Below, piece by piece: positions 53,262 to 64,000 of a DNA stretch of 64,000 nt; the stretch's first letter is position 1; every line of letters starts with the position of its first letter. The notes beneath the pieces are model-generated. The model was not told the DNA's origin. It did not search any database and was given only the letters and a program-made list of their open reading frames with translations. The position numbers were made by a program, and so were the translations under genes. The stretch is from Eleginops maclovinus. Taxonomy: Eukaryota; Chordata; Actinopteri; Perciformes; Eleginopidae. The stretch is taken from contig NC_086370.1 of NCBI RefSeq assembly GCF_036324505.1, positions 21,104,790 to 21,168,789 on the forward strand, written 5' to 3'.

Positions 53262-53420
53262 TGAGTTAAAGTCAGAGTTTTGACTAATCCCAATTTCTCA
53301 GAATTCTGATTAAAAAAATCAGAACTCTGAGTTCAAAGTCATATTTTAGAGGAAAAGTCAGAATTTGTAAAAGAAAAAGTCAGAATTCTGGGAAAAAAGC
53401 CGAAGTTAGAATAAAGATTT
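53262..53420 (+). repeat. Degenerate tandem AGTCAGAATT sequence
   Basis: AAAGTCAGAGTTTTGA, CTCAGAATTCTGATT, AATCAGAACTCTGAG, AAAAGTCAGAATTTG and AAAGTCAGAATTCTGGG repeat at about 20-30 bp. This is a known kind of degenerate simple sequence in fish genomes. Confidence 0.75.
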
Positions 53421-54709
53421 TTTTTTCTCAGGTTTCTCAGAGCATTGGCAAACTATCTCAGAACCCCCGCCCAAAAGACAAAAACCAAACACTTTTGGCC
53501 CTTATCTTCTTCCGTATGAAACACATAAGTACAGTTAAAAAATCAAACAATTAAAAAGGGACATAAAGATGAACGAGTGAAACCGACCAAATTAGTTTTC
53601 AGTAAATGCATACAGCACTCAATTATACCATGAGAGTTTAAACCAAACAAACATGAATGAATTGAGTTTTAACAACTAATATGTTGACTTTATTTCCCTG
53701 CAGGTTCAGTACAGGTGTACTATATACCACAAGTTCCAATATTTCTCGCTGGTCCACAGAGCATTTTTATTAATACGCAAAATAATGAGAGTGAGAACAG
53801 AACAAGCCCTCATAACAGAACCAGGGTAAAGGTAAATGCAGGTGCTGGAAGATATTCAAAGCAAACCCAATTGTATGACGTCAAAAATAATATTCATAGA
53901 GTTATGAGGAAAAGTTTAGGAGTGAAAAGGTTTGGATCGAGACAAAAACATTATACTTCTGCGCAGCGACAAGAGCAAATCAAACCAGAAAACTCTCAAA
54001 CACTCAGAGGAAAAAACAGCAAAGAATCTATCTGCATCTGAAATTCAATCATCTGAGGAAATGAAGCCTAACAACTTAATGGGAAGAACCAAAGGTGGTA
54101 ATTATGGAGGGAAATGATTTGATATGCTTCTCTGAGAATCATATGAGGCAAATGAGAGGCGGCATGCAAAATGATTGAATTGCTAACATATAATTCTTTC
54201 ATTTGATCAGAAAACTGGAAAACTCTGAAGAAGCACAACTTGAGGACAAAGTACAAATGGAACTTTAATTAGTAAGAATCAGAGTCATTGTCAGTGGATG
54301 TTGTTTACAAATGTTAACCATTCAGGATGATGGAGGTGAACCAAACACAGCTACCTTTAGTGATGGTGAAGACACTTTTATATCAGTCTGACCCAGAAAT
54401 AAATATGAAATCAACCGAAAAGTGGATAAATGATAATTATTGGTTCTCCTTTTTTAATTACGTAAATCAATTTCCATTAAGCTCAAACCCACACTGGCTG
54501 ACTAACAGCGATACTTAGTGAGAGATAACGAAGGATGGGAGGAGGAAAGGAAGAATGTAAATTAAAAAGTCTTCATTTGTTCTTTTTTTTTCTTCAGTAG
54601 GTGAACCTAGATGTTCATACAATAGTGCATGTGAGCTTAACTGTATGTATAAACTAAACGGAGCATTTTCTGTCAGCTCCGATTGTATTTCTGCTCACAT
54701 TGCATGCTG
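53421..54709. other. Unique A+T-rich sequence
   Basis: A good acceptor-like TTTATTTCCCTGCAG ends at 53703 and is followed by an open frame to 54041 (begins VYYIPQVPIF; GTG, not ATG). No domain, donor or homology is visible, so no exon is called. AGAATCAGAGTCATTG at 54275-54290 hints at a small LINE-tail piece. Confidence 0.35.
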
Positions 54710-55159
54710 AAAGAGGCCATGTTCTGCTCATTTTCAGGTTCATATTTATAATCTGTGTCTCTGCTGGGACATGTCTCCAAGCTTTAATGTTCAGAAAGCT
54801 CTTTATTTTTCTCATACTGCCTGTGCTGCAGCTCCTCTTGTGGTCTCACCCTCTGTCTGAAACCAGAGCCCAGTCGGCTCTGATTGGTTAGCTGGTCGGC
54901 TCTGCTGTGATTGGTCAACCAGTTTAGAGATGTCCCGCCCCTAAGCCTACCACGTTCAATGTGTTGGAGCGCTAGCCAATAGAGGAGCGAGTGTTACATA
55001 GTGATGTGACTATGTTAAACAAGTAAACAAAGGAGGCATTCTCCCTCAGTTGGAGGGAACCTTAGGAATTTTGACTTTGAAGACCATTTACATGCACTAA
55101 CACCTGCTGAACACACTACAGGAAATGGAAAATGTCAAAAAGTACAATAAGGCCTCTTT
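54710..55159 (+). mobile_element. Family A, full-length copy with terminal inverted repeats
   Basis: Starts AAAGAGGCC (54710-54718) and ends GGCCTCTTT (55151-55159), a perfect 9-bp inverted pair. The interior carries AGCTCTTTATTTTTCTCATA, GCTCTGATTGGTTAGCTG, ATGTCCCGCCCCTAAGCCTA, CAATGTGTTGGAGCGCTAGC, AGTGATGTGACTATG and GACCATTTACATGCACTAAC. At 450 bp with no coding it is a non-autonomous DNA transposon. No convincing target duplication is visible, so the superfamily is open. Confidence 0.85.
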
Positions 55160-56214
55160 GATACAAGGCAAAATCTTAATGTCTTTGTTTCTCTTTTCAA
55201 AATGTACATTTACCTGCTGCCTTATAATACATCTAAACTAAAAAAGCGTTGTCATTGATATTGAGGTCATCCAAAAGTAGCAGAAAGTATATTTTTTGAT
55301 ACTCAGGCTACTTTAATAAAAACTAGGTAACCCTAGGAACCCTCCCAACCCTGGATCAGCTGATCCTCATGCATGACTGACAGTTCTGCATAACCAGAAC
55401 CTGCAGACAGACATCAGTACCTCAATCTCACGCTCCAGAGGTTGGGAAATGTCTCAAATGCTTCTCCCACTTTTTCTCCTCTCACCCCCACCTCCCCTCC
55501 TTTATCTGTCTCATTCTCACTAATGTGCTCCTCTATCTCCCCCCCTCTCCCAACAGTACATCCATCAATAACCGGGCACGACTTCCTGCCTTCCTTCCAC
55601 ATCTCTAGCTTCTTACTCATTCATTTCTCTTCTGATATTATTAATATTCTATCGCTCCGTCTCTATTGCTTAGCTCTCTCGTGTTCCTTACTTACCAGTT
55701 TTCCCATTTCACGTCCTCTCCATCAATATCCAGGAATGATTCACCCTCTCATACTCTACCTCACACATCCTGCCTTCTGCCTTTTCTCTTCCTCTCTTTA
55801 TAGCTTTCCGTTCAAGGCCCTTTTTCCTCTGTCTCTTCTCCTCATACTACTCCTTTTTACTTTTAACTACCTCTTCAAGGACTTTATCATTCTTCCTGCC
55901 CTGCTTCCCTCTGTCACTGTCCAAGGCCTCCAAATAAATGAGCTCTTGGCCCAGAGATGATACCAGTCTGATACCCCGACTGATTTACTCAAGGGAAAAT
56001 ACTTATATTATGTTTATCATGAATACTTTAAGATTGTATAATGAGAAACCAGTCAATGAGAGATATTTTACAAATGATACTTAATGGATATTTTGGGATA
56101 TCTTGGTCACATGAGTACAGTTTTTGACTAAAGTAATTAAAAGGGCAGTTTTTTTTTTTAAAGGACCAAAATATTCCAGGACGGAAGAGGATGAGGGCCA
56201 AATTTGGAGATCTG
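55160..56214. other. Unique and CT-rich sequence
   Basis: 55440-55560 and 55560-55930 are pyrimidine-rich, which explains the 172-codon Ser/Leu/Pro-rich frame at 55442-55960. No gene called. Confidence 0.45.
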
Positions 56215-56350
56215 ATCGAGATTATAATAGTTTGTCTCTGAGAATAAAGTCTGAATCTTCGACAGTAATCTCAGACATCTGAATTATTTTCTTTCAAATT
56301 AATTTCTTTTCAGATTTCCACCTTTTTTCTTAGCATCCTGACTCCTCCTG
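56215..56350. repeat. Weak degenerate TCTGAATT sequence
   Basis: AAAGTCTGAATCTTCGACAG, ATCTGAATTATTTTC and TTTCAGATTTCC echo the 35.4 and 53.3 kb degenerate sequences. Weak. Confidence 0.35.
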
Positions 56351-56578
56351 ACTAATCTGTGAACTCTATAAAAAAATCATTTGAAACATTTTCCTGTGGC
56401 CCTAATCCTCTTCCGCATGTACTTAAATTTGTAAGTAGTTTCCCTTTTTTTTTCTTAATCCCAACTGTAGTCCAAAGAACATATTCATAAATCTGAATTT
56501 GCTCATGTAGAAATAGGTTTATGCCTGCATAGGAACACAAAGGTAAAAGGAAAAGCAAAGCAGAATACAGATGGAGCG

Positions 56579-56600
56579 AGAGAGAGAGAGAGAGAGAGAT
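56579..56600 (+). repeat. (GA)11 microsatellite
   Basis: Pure GA run. Confidence 0.95.
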
Positions 56601-56724
56601 GAAACACTAGAAAAGAGAAGTGAAAACTAGAGAGGAACAGAAGTCTTGTTCAGGTCTCTTTATACGCTGAATCCATCACCATAAACAAGGCTGAACAGCA
56701 TGACACAGTGGTTATTGTTATCAT

Positions 56725-56840
<116 letters not shown>

Positions 56841-56933
56841 TTTTCTTTTTCAAAGATTTACACAAAAGCATACATAGAGGAAGAAATTGGCAAAAAAAAT
56901 GTCCATGCTTTCATAGAACACACATTCTGTCAA

Positions 56934-57599
<666 letters not shown>

Positions 57600-58160
57600 T
57601 ATGAATTGTGGTGCAGTGATGATGCCTTTTGTACTCAGACCCTGAAGTTAACGTCTCCCTGGTTCCCTCCACAAAAAACCAATGGGATTTTTCCATTGGA
57701 TTTAGGATCATTGCAGAAAATAAGATCTGTGGTAAACGCACATTTATGATACTTAGGTGTTTTGTTCAGCATGATTTTTGATCTTGACTTCAGGTCAACA
57801 CCGCTAAGCTAAAGGCGGCTAACGTTCGGCGTGATGACGTAAATGTGTCTCCTTTAGACTCTCGATAGTTCATTTAACCGCCATTTTTACATTTGTTAAA
57901 ATCTCTTCAGCTTGTTTTAAACACACACCTTATTTCAGGCTTCTAACTAAAAACACATTCAGAGAACCATTGACTTCCAGACGAGGGAAAAGGAAGTGCT
58001 ACATTATGGGATTAAGGACTCATCACTTGAACACTGAACGACACAAAAACGATCAGAGATTATAAATATGTTAAACATAATGTAGGCCAAGAGAAATGGT
58101 CAGTAGACTAAAAAATGCTGACTCATTTCAAGGTTTTAGGACTCATTTCTGCCCCATTGG
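57600..58160 (+). repeat. Family B copy, most complete
   Basis: In order: GTGGTGCAGTGATGATGCC, TACTCAGACCCTGAAGTTAA, CCAATGGGATTTTTCCATTG, TTTATGATACTTAGGTG, CCGCTAAGCTAAAGGCGGCT, GCGTGATGACG, ACCTTATTTCAGGCTTCTAA, CATTGACTTCCAGACGAGGG, AAATGCTGACTCATTTCAAG and TTTTAGGACTCATTTC. An extra 80 bp sits before the right tip. No terminal inverted repeat is apparent. Confidence 0.85.
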
Positions 58161-59084
58161 AGGTAATTTTGTACAGCATCTGATAACATAGACCTAGACC
58201 TTGATTGCTTTAGTGTTAGGGAGGTTATTCTCACACAATTTGTACAGTAACATCTTTCCTTTCTGTGTTTGCACATGTTGTGTGTGAGGTGTGAACATGA
58301 GCTCTTTGTAATATTGCTTGATTTCTGTCTGTAATTATGTGTGTTAACCACAGCTGCAGTGTTAACCAAAAGTCTATTCAACAACCAGATGGCTGCTCAA
58401 ACACACCGTCACAGCCTCTCCCACTATCCGTGTAACATCATGTAAAATCATTTTCCTGACAGCTCTTGTACTCTCCGTGTCTCTCCACTGTGTGATGTCT
58501 GTGTTGGGGTTTTTCTGCAGGTCAACAATCTATCCAGAGATACGAAGGAGAAACGAAGAGAACCTTTCTCCTTCATTTCTTTCTCAGGTCCTATTTCGCT
58601 CCTCGGTTGTCTTCTCACTTTGTCACACTGTTTATTGAAATTCTGCCACCCTCTTTATGAACACACACACGCCTGCACACACACACTGCAAGGCCGGGCA
58701 GGGGTGAGACTTCTCTACTTTGTATGTTTGTCATGTCACCAAGACTTTGACGGGCACTTCTGACCTTCAAACTGGTGCTCATACAGTATCACACAATCTG
58801 CAGCTTCACACACACACTTTGAAATGTCAGTAGGAAACGTTTCAAAACAGCCTTTTCCTTGATAAGAGATACAAGGGAAAATGATAATGGAAAAAACTAC
58901 AGTTACAGAATCAAACATCATGCAGTCCAGGGTCCCTACAGTTTTTAACCCAAAAACCTGCATTTTCTGTCCAATTTTCATCTTTATTTTTCATCTTGTG
59001 AAACCTTGTGTGCTCTCATGTCCAAACACTGCAAAGCCCTTGGTCAGTTGTATCATCTTTATGCAACATGTTCAGTAAATAGGG
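58161..59084. other. Unique sequence, no gene recognised
   Basis: Interrupted short CA runs at 58660-58686. The frames at 58736-59078 are open on both strands without domains. Confidence 0.45.
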
Positions 59085-59175
59085 CAGCCTAGTAGCAGTA
59101 CATATTTGGCTCACTGAAGGGGCCACAATTTCAAACTGGACCTTTGTATGAATGTGAACTAGTAAAACTCACTGC
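59085..59175 (+). repeat. Possible decayed SINE
   Basis: GGGCAGCCTAGTAGCAGTAC resembles an A-box start, and a decayed B box ACAATTTCAAACTGG follows at about 59125-59139. Low confidence. Confidence 0.35.
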
Positions 59176-59239
59176 CTGTGCTTCCCATTCACATGTATAG
59201 AAGAGCCCACAAAGATCTATAGAGGTATGCAATGTTGAC

Positions 59240-59697
59240 ATATTTTTGTTGGCCCTAAAGTAAGCTTCCTAACGACTCCCAAACCAATGGGATTTCTCCA
59301 TTGGATTATTGCAGAAAATATTATAAGATCTCTGACAACCAAATGTGTATGATGCTTACATGTTTTGTTCAGCAGGAAAATCTCCACATCTTAAAACCAC
59401 TTTATGATTTTTGAAGTAAAAATGTAACGTTGGGCTCTAAAGGAACTACATCACGGTCACATGACTTCACGTCACCACCGCTAAGCTAAAGGTGGCTAAT
59501 CTTCGGCGTGATGAGGTTTAGTCGTCTCATTTAGACTCTTGTTAGCACCTGCTCTGTTTTTCATTTCATCGTGGTTTTTGTCCCGGAACAAAACATATCT
59601 TCAGGTCGCTAAACAAAAACACAGTCAGAGAACCATTGACTTCCAGATGAGGGAAAAGGAAGTGCTACATTATGGGATTATTAGGACTCATTGTTTC
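59240..59697 (+). repeat. Family B copy
   Basis: Same order as 57.6 kb: ACCAATGGGATTTCTCCATT, GGATTATTGCAGAAAATATT, GTATGATGCTTACATG, GGTCACATGACTTCACG, CCGCTAAGCTAAAGGTGGCT, GATGAGGTTTAGTCGTCTCA, CATTGACTTCCAGATGAGGG and AGGAAGTGCTACATTATGGG. The last motif, ACATTATGGGATTA, is shared only with the 57.6 kb copy, so these two are close relatives. Confidence 0.85.
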
Positions 59698-60408
59698 CTT
59701 TGCACTAATCTAACGTTTCAACACCATCGACTGTGCTCAAAGTTGTTGATGTTTTTTATTACCAGTCTTTCCTTGAAGAGTCACCAAACAGTGAGTGGAA
59801 TTGGAGGTGGATCGGAGTGGAGACAGCAATACCTTAAAAGCCATATGACTTTTATGTTATGATAGGCCTAAGTGGTTTTATGAACATCTACACTAAATGA
59901 GATTCTATAAGTGAATGCACTCGCTGACCTGAGGCCTCCATGTTTGTGTGCAATCTTTCCAGACATGTACATACTGTATAACAGTATTTACTGCATGCTT
60001 CAGCAGAGTTTAATTATCAGTTATATTGATGGAAATTCAAGCAAATGCTATTTCCAAGCCGGGAAATGGTAATTACATTAAACTCCGTCAATTACTACAG
60101 GAATCTCATATTTGCTGGATTAAGCAAATCTGACCATATTTGATTTGGTGCTGTGATTGCAATAGAATAAGAGTTCCAGTACACCTGTCAGCAAAGCATT
60201 TAGATTAAGAATGTCTTCATTGTGGATGTTAAAACATGTGGGAATGTTAGAAACACCATTCAGCCGTTGACAGTAGTTTCACATGTAGAAGCAAACTGAG
60301 AAACATCGAGAGAGGGACGGAGAAACTGAGTTGTCAGAGTGTGTTGTCTCTTCTTAAGCCCGTCGACTGGACTGAACACTGTTATGGCAGATTGGGGTCT
60401 GTGTTTCT

Positions 60409-60410
<2 letters not shown>
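59698..60410. other. Unique sequence, no gene recognised
   Basis: A+T-rich and non-repetitive. Nothing called. Confidence 0.45.

Positions 60411-60444
<34 letters not shown>
60411..60444 (+). repeat. (GT)17 microsatellite
   Basis: Pure GT over 34 bp. Confidence 0.97.
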
Positions 60445-60445
<1 letters not shown>

Positions 60446-60664
60446 GTCCACAGTTTTCTGAGTCATAGATACTGTATATGTCCTGAAGCTATGAAGAAGA
60501 AGAGACAGATGGAGAGTATGTTGCCAGCTCCGGTCTTGACAACACATCAGCTCCTACATACTGAGGAGCTGGCTGACGACCAAATCTGAACACCAGGCGG
60601 CTGTGTTCCTGTCAGACACACCTGCTGTCTGGAGCCACACACACACAGGAAGTGCCACACACAG

Positions 60665-60950
60665 GTTTCAAATTCAAGATTCAAGATTGAAGGTTGTATT
60701 GTCTTATGCGATGGAAATCTGAAGTCCCGAGCCCATGGGAAGAGATAGTCGATGGAATACGAGTCATTGAAATGCGAGAGAAATACAATTTTGCAAACAC
60801 GATGCAGGAATAAGTAAACTACTCTATGTGCATGCAAAACAGAATGACCATACGGCATTAGAATAAATACCATAAACATTGATGATAGATGTGGACATTT
60901 GGAATACACAGATGTACAGATGAGCAGTGTGTGATAGACATGTTAGGGAT
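60665..60950 (-). repeat. LINE 3'-end-like relic, inverted
   Basis: AAATTCAAGATTCAAGATTG followed by TTGTATTGTCTTATGCGATG is how inverted tails of common fish LINEs begin (TTCAAGATTCAA...TTTATTGTCATATGC). GAATAAATACCATAAACAT and CACAGATGTACAGATG further in also fit. From memory. Confidence 0.55.
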
Positions 60951-62269
60951 TTTTACAAGTTCAGAAACTTTTTCACTCAACATTACATTGCATAACATTT
61001 AGTGGCAGTTTTATCAAAAGCAACTAATTCCAACAAACAGTTAAAACCTCATAAAGCAAGAATCATCAAAGTACTTGTGGTTAAACCTTTCCAAATGCTA
61101 AAAATGTAAACATTGCATTCCTTATTATTTTGTAGTTTTACATCTGGTTGTAATTTGAAACATTCCCTAAGAAAAACGAAGCGGTATAAATGTTTCTGTC
61201 AACCAAAATTAACCCACTTTTTATACAATATTCTAGCATCTTTCTGGAGATATGTGGGCACAGTGAGACACAACCAACTATTAGAGAGAAAATGTACTTC
61301 ATGTAGTACTAACGACATCTATTCTTCCAGCCTGGAGCCCCTTTAGAGTAAAGCTATTCTAACTGAACAATAAAATGCATGTCCAGTAAATGCAGTCCAA
61401 AACATTTAGCCTGGTTCATTAAAGCTCTCATAAGGAGATGTGGAGGTGAGTCGAGGATAAAGCATGCAAATCAATGTCAAGACACAAGGTGATGAAGTTA
61501 GAACTTTGTAAAGAAAGTTCCAGATTAATTAACGCTGTGTTTGAGCTCAATTAAGCAAAGCTAATGGAAACCATTCACTCTTTCCTGCTCTCCCACTTTA
61601 ATGCTTCACCCTCTTACCTCCTCCTCTTCCCTTCACTCATCTCCTTTCCTCACTCCTTCCCTTTCCGTCACCATCTCCTCCCATGCATTTCCTCCTTTTT
61701 CCTTCCCTTTCTCACTATTTGCCTTCCTCCCATCTTTCTCTCCCATTAGAAACATATTGGGGGGAGTTGGACCATGAAATTAAAATATTAGCGAATGACA
61801 TTACAGAATATTTTCAATTCTCTGGAAAGAGAGAATTAAAAGGAAAAAGGATCTGAAGTGCTGTTATGGGAAAGGTCAGGTAGAGGGCAGATTATCATTT
61901 AGAAACTTCACGTCATCAGTAAAAGAAAAAGGTAGAACGTTATTTACTGTAAGTGTCTCTGCAGCTCTACACAGAATAACTCATATTTGAATTATTTAGA
62001 GTTTGGAAATGGATTCAGTGTATTTTAAGATAACAAAACACACTTTGAGGGCTAAAAGAAGTTTAATTTATCCAAATGTTTTAGTGTTTGACAGACCATA
62101 ACTCCTTTATGTATGAAAACTTGTACCAATAGACTCAAAACAGCAGTTCACATGACTTCCTTTTTTCTTTTTAGGTCTACAGTTAAATCAGGAGAGATTT
62201 TGAGTCTGTTTTCTGTGTGTGCAAAGGGCAATACATACTAAACTTTGTCGATGAGACCCCATCATGCTG
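60951..62269. other. Unique sequence with CT-rich tract
   Basis: 61570-61745 is pyrimidine-rich, giving a spurious Ser/Leu/Phe frame. The rest is A+T-rich, with no gene. Confidence 0.45.
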
Positions 62270-62560
62270 TGATGAATTTAGGAGGGGGAGGAGAAGCCGA
62301 CTAAGGAAGGTGAACCTCCCCCGGGGTCTAGACACTGGTGGTGGTGGTGAGGAGCTGGAGGGAGTAAGGGTGAGGGGTGCTTCTTGGCTTGGCCTGGGAC
62401 CTGGATGTGATAAACTTGAGGTGAAAGGGGGTGGATGAGGGCTGCGTCGACAGGGGAGAAGAGAGCAAATTGAAAAGTTTGCCAGACGTGCTGCGATTGG
62501 CTTGTGGGAGATGAGTCTGATTGGTTTAGCTGGGGAAGGTGTAAGAGGCAGTCTTCCTGA
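62270..62560 (+). other. G-rich block of unknown nature
   Basis: AGGAGGGGGAGGAGAAGCCG, ACCTCCCCCGGGGTC, GGTGGTGGTGGTGAGGAGCT, GATTGGCTTGTGGGAGATGA and GTCTGATTGGTTTAGCTGGG stand out against A+T-rich flanks. The 73-codon frame (62217-62438) is Gly/Arg-rich without a domain. Possibly a dispersed element I cannot name. Confidence 0.4.
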
Positions 62561-63125
62561 TAGAACTAAGCTTCATTAAATCAAATACAATCTAGGGTTC
62601 CTTTAATTGAACTAGTCACTGAAAATACTTGAGGTTTCTTTCTTAGCTGAAACTTTTGTACGCCCAAATACTTTGGGATCAAATGGAAAAAGATCCCGTC
62701 ATCCATCAGGTTCCACAAAAGTAGTATTTCATGATCCCCAAAGAAAGCTTTTTCTTTTTACTGAGGAACGGTCCGGAAGAGCAGAAAGCAGATAAATAAG
62801 TCAGGATATAAAAACCAGCGGTGAGACGAAGTGTCAGGAGTCTTCTCTGCAGACTCCCCTGGGGCAGATTTAAGGTGAAGTGGGCAACACATGGAAAGAG
62901 TTTCTCTCTCCATCTTTCTCTACCTCTGTGGTCAGCACTCCAGATGAGATTGACAGACAAGATTCAGTCACTCCTGTTTTTCTTTATTCCCGTCTCTCTG
63001 TCTGAGTTTCTCACTTTCTCGCTGTCAACTTAGTGAACACTGACTGACTGTTAGCCAGAAAAGGTTAAAAGTCTGAAGCTATGTTTGCAGAACCTGCAGG
63101 CTGAAGTGTTGCCTGCACCAGGAAG
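62561..63125. other. Unique sequence, no gene recognised
   Basis: Ordinary sequence, no element. Confidence 0.45.
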
Positions 63126-63185
63126 CAGAGGTGGAAGAAGAAAGAACTTCAAATAATATCATTGTATGGAAGTATTAGCTACCGA
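63126..63185 (+). repeat. hAT-like repeat terminus, fragment
   Basis: CAGAGGTGGAAGAAGAAAGA matches, in the opposite orientation, the end of the 46752-47250 element. Only the tip and a few phrases such as GGAAGTATTAGCTACC remain. Confidence 0.55.
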
Positions 63186-64000
63186 AAAGTATGGATGAAA
63201 TGTCCAATTTCACACACAAAATCAGGACTCATAGGACTAAAGCCACATTTAATGATATCGGGCTGGTAGATGCAAAGATACCCCCAGTAAATAAAGGTGG
63301 AATTAAAATAAATGGCTGTTCAAACAACTTACTTATAACTATGCTGTATTGCTTTCATGGCAAATCCAGTGCAGTATTAAACAGAAACCCTGTTTGAAAT
63401 GATAAAACGCAGTCTATTATCTTGCATTTTGGATATTTAGAACCTGCTAATGTCAGAAAACACTGTTCATATTTAAAGTCTACAAGGAAGGGGAAAGAAA
63501 TGACACTATACCCGGTTAACAACGGGAAAACTCTTGATGTGAAACGTTTAAATAATGGCTTAATTCTCCTGTAACTTATAAAAGTTAAAAGAGCCAGGTA
63601 ATCTATCATCATCGTTAACCAATCCCACTCTTGTTAGAGAACAACAAACAGAGAAATTGGACTTTGGTTAGTTAGGGACGAGTAAAAGGCTTGGTTAATT
63701 CACACGGGCAGAGGCTAATTCATGCAGCCTGTTGCTAATGATGGCAGCAATTCAGAGGCCTGAAACCACCAAGTAAAATAAGCTATGTGAGAAAACAGAA
63801 GGTGTAAAGTTATCTTATTGTTTAGTGTTCTTTATGCAGTCCAAACGTTCATCCTTTCCGGTTGCCCATTCTGTATGATAAAATCTCTCTCAGTCTTTTT
63901 AACTTCAACTCTTTCACCCCTAACGTCTCTCTACACTTCCTGTCCTCGATGGTATCCTTCCTCTCTCATCTCTCCCTCCTCTCTAACCCTCCTCTCATTT
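63186..64000. other. Unique sequence, no gene recognised
   Basis: A+T-rich, becoming CT-rich after 63885. Open frames are short and featureless. The window ends without a feature boundary. Confidence 0.45.

Noticed and set aside
55442..55960. 172-codon frame on the plus strand
   Set aside because: Pyrimidine-rich low-complexity DNA produces the Ser/Leu/Pro-rich translation.

Overview
This window looks like non-coding DNA from a teleost fish, probably a percomorph. The evidence is long pure CA/GT dinucleotide arrays (several over 100 bp), a decayed L2/CR1-clade LINE, tRNA-derived SINE remnants, an LTR-like insertion, and several short non-autonomous DNA-transposon families of a kind common in fish genomes. 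There are no operons, ribosome binding sites, CRISPR arrays or bacterial gene content. The organism call is inference from repeat content, and family matches are from memory, not from a search.

I recognise no host protein-coding exon, rRNA or true tRNA gene. Most long open frames are microsatellite frames (poly Thr-His or Cys-Val), or come from a 40-bp minisatellite and an 8-bp minisatellite. The one clearly real coding relic is the broken reverse transcriptase at about 26920-28020. The window is therefore most likely a large intron or an intergenic interval.

Layout. 1-10 kb: an opposed AC/TG microsatellite pair, a 162-bp inverted-repeat MITE, copies of two dispersed families (A and B), a CpG-rich patch and a LINE 3'-end relic. 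10-18 kb: very long CA arrays, an 8-bp minisatellite (GTGGTGAR), more family A pieces and a 24-copy 40-bp minisatellite with a higher-order 240-bp duplication. 18-26 kb: mostly unique sequence, a TG cluster, a hAT-like repeat, a SINE head and a degenerate purine minisatellite. 26-31 kb: the most layered part, with an old local duplication flanking an L2 insertion, an LTR-like element split by a MITE, and a 147-bp segment of that MITE repeated without a mismatch 1.9 kb downstream. 31-40 kb: family B, an opposed GT/AC pair, and degenerate CTGACTTT-type sequence. 40-48 kb: a degenerate split array of AACAAGCACC units, several TG arrays, an inverted (foldback) family A copy and a hAT-like element. 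48-64 kb: a SINE, a 13-bp minisatellite, a full-length family A element with 9-bp terminal inverted repeats, two neighbouring CA arrays, two near-complete family B copies and a LINE 3'-end relic.

Family A is about 450 bp and has about eight copies or pieces here. I define its + strand as the one reading AGCTCTTTATTTTTCTCATA near the start. Family B is about 450 bp and has nine copies or pieces. I define its + strand as the one carrying GCTAAGCTAAAGGYGGCTAA and CATTGACTTCCAGA. Nothing here amounts to a new multi-gene system; the interest lies in repeat structure and in a few unique islands that could be conserved non-coding elements.
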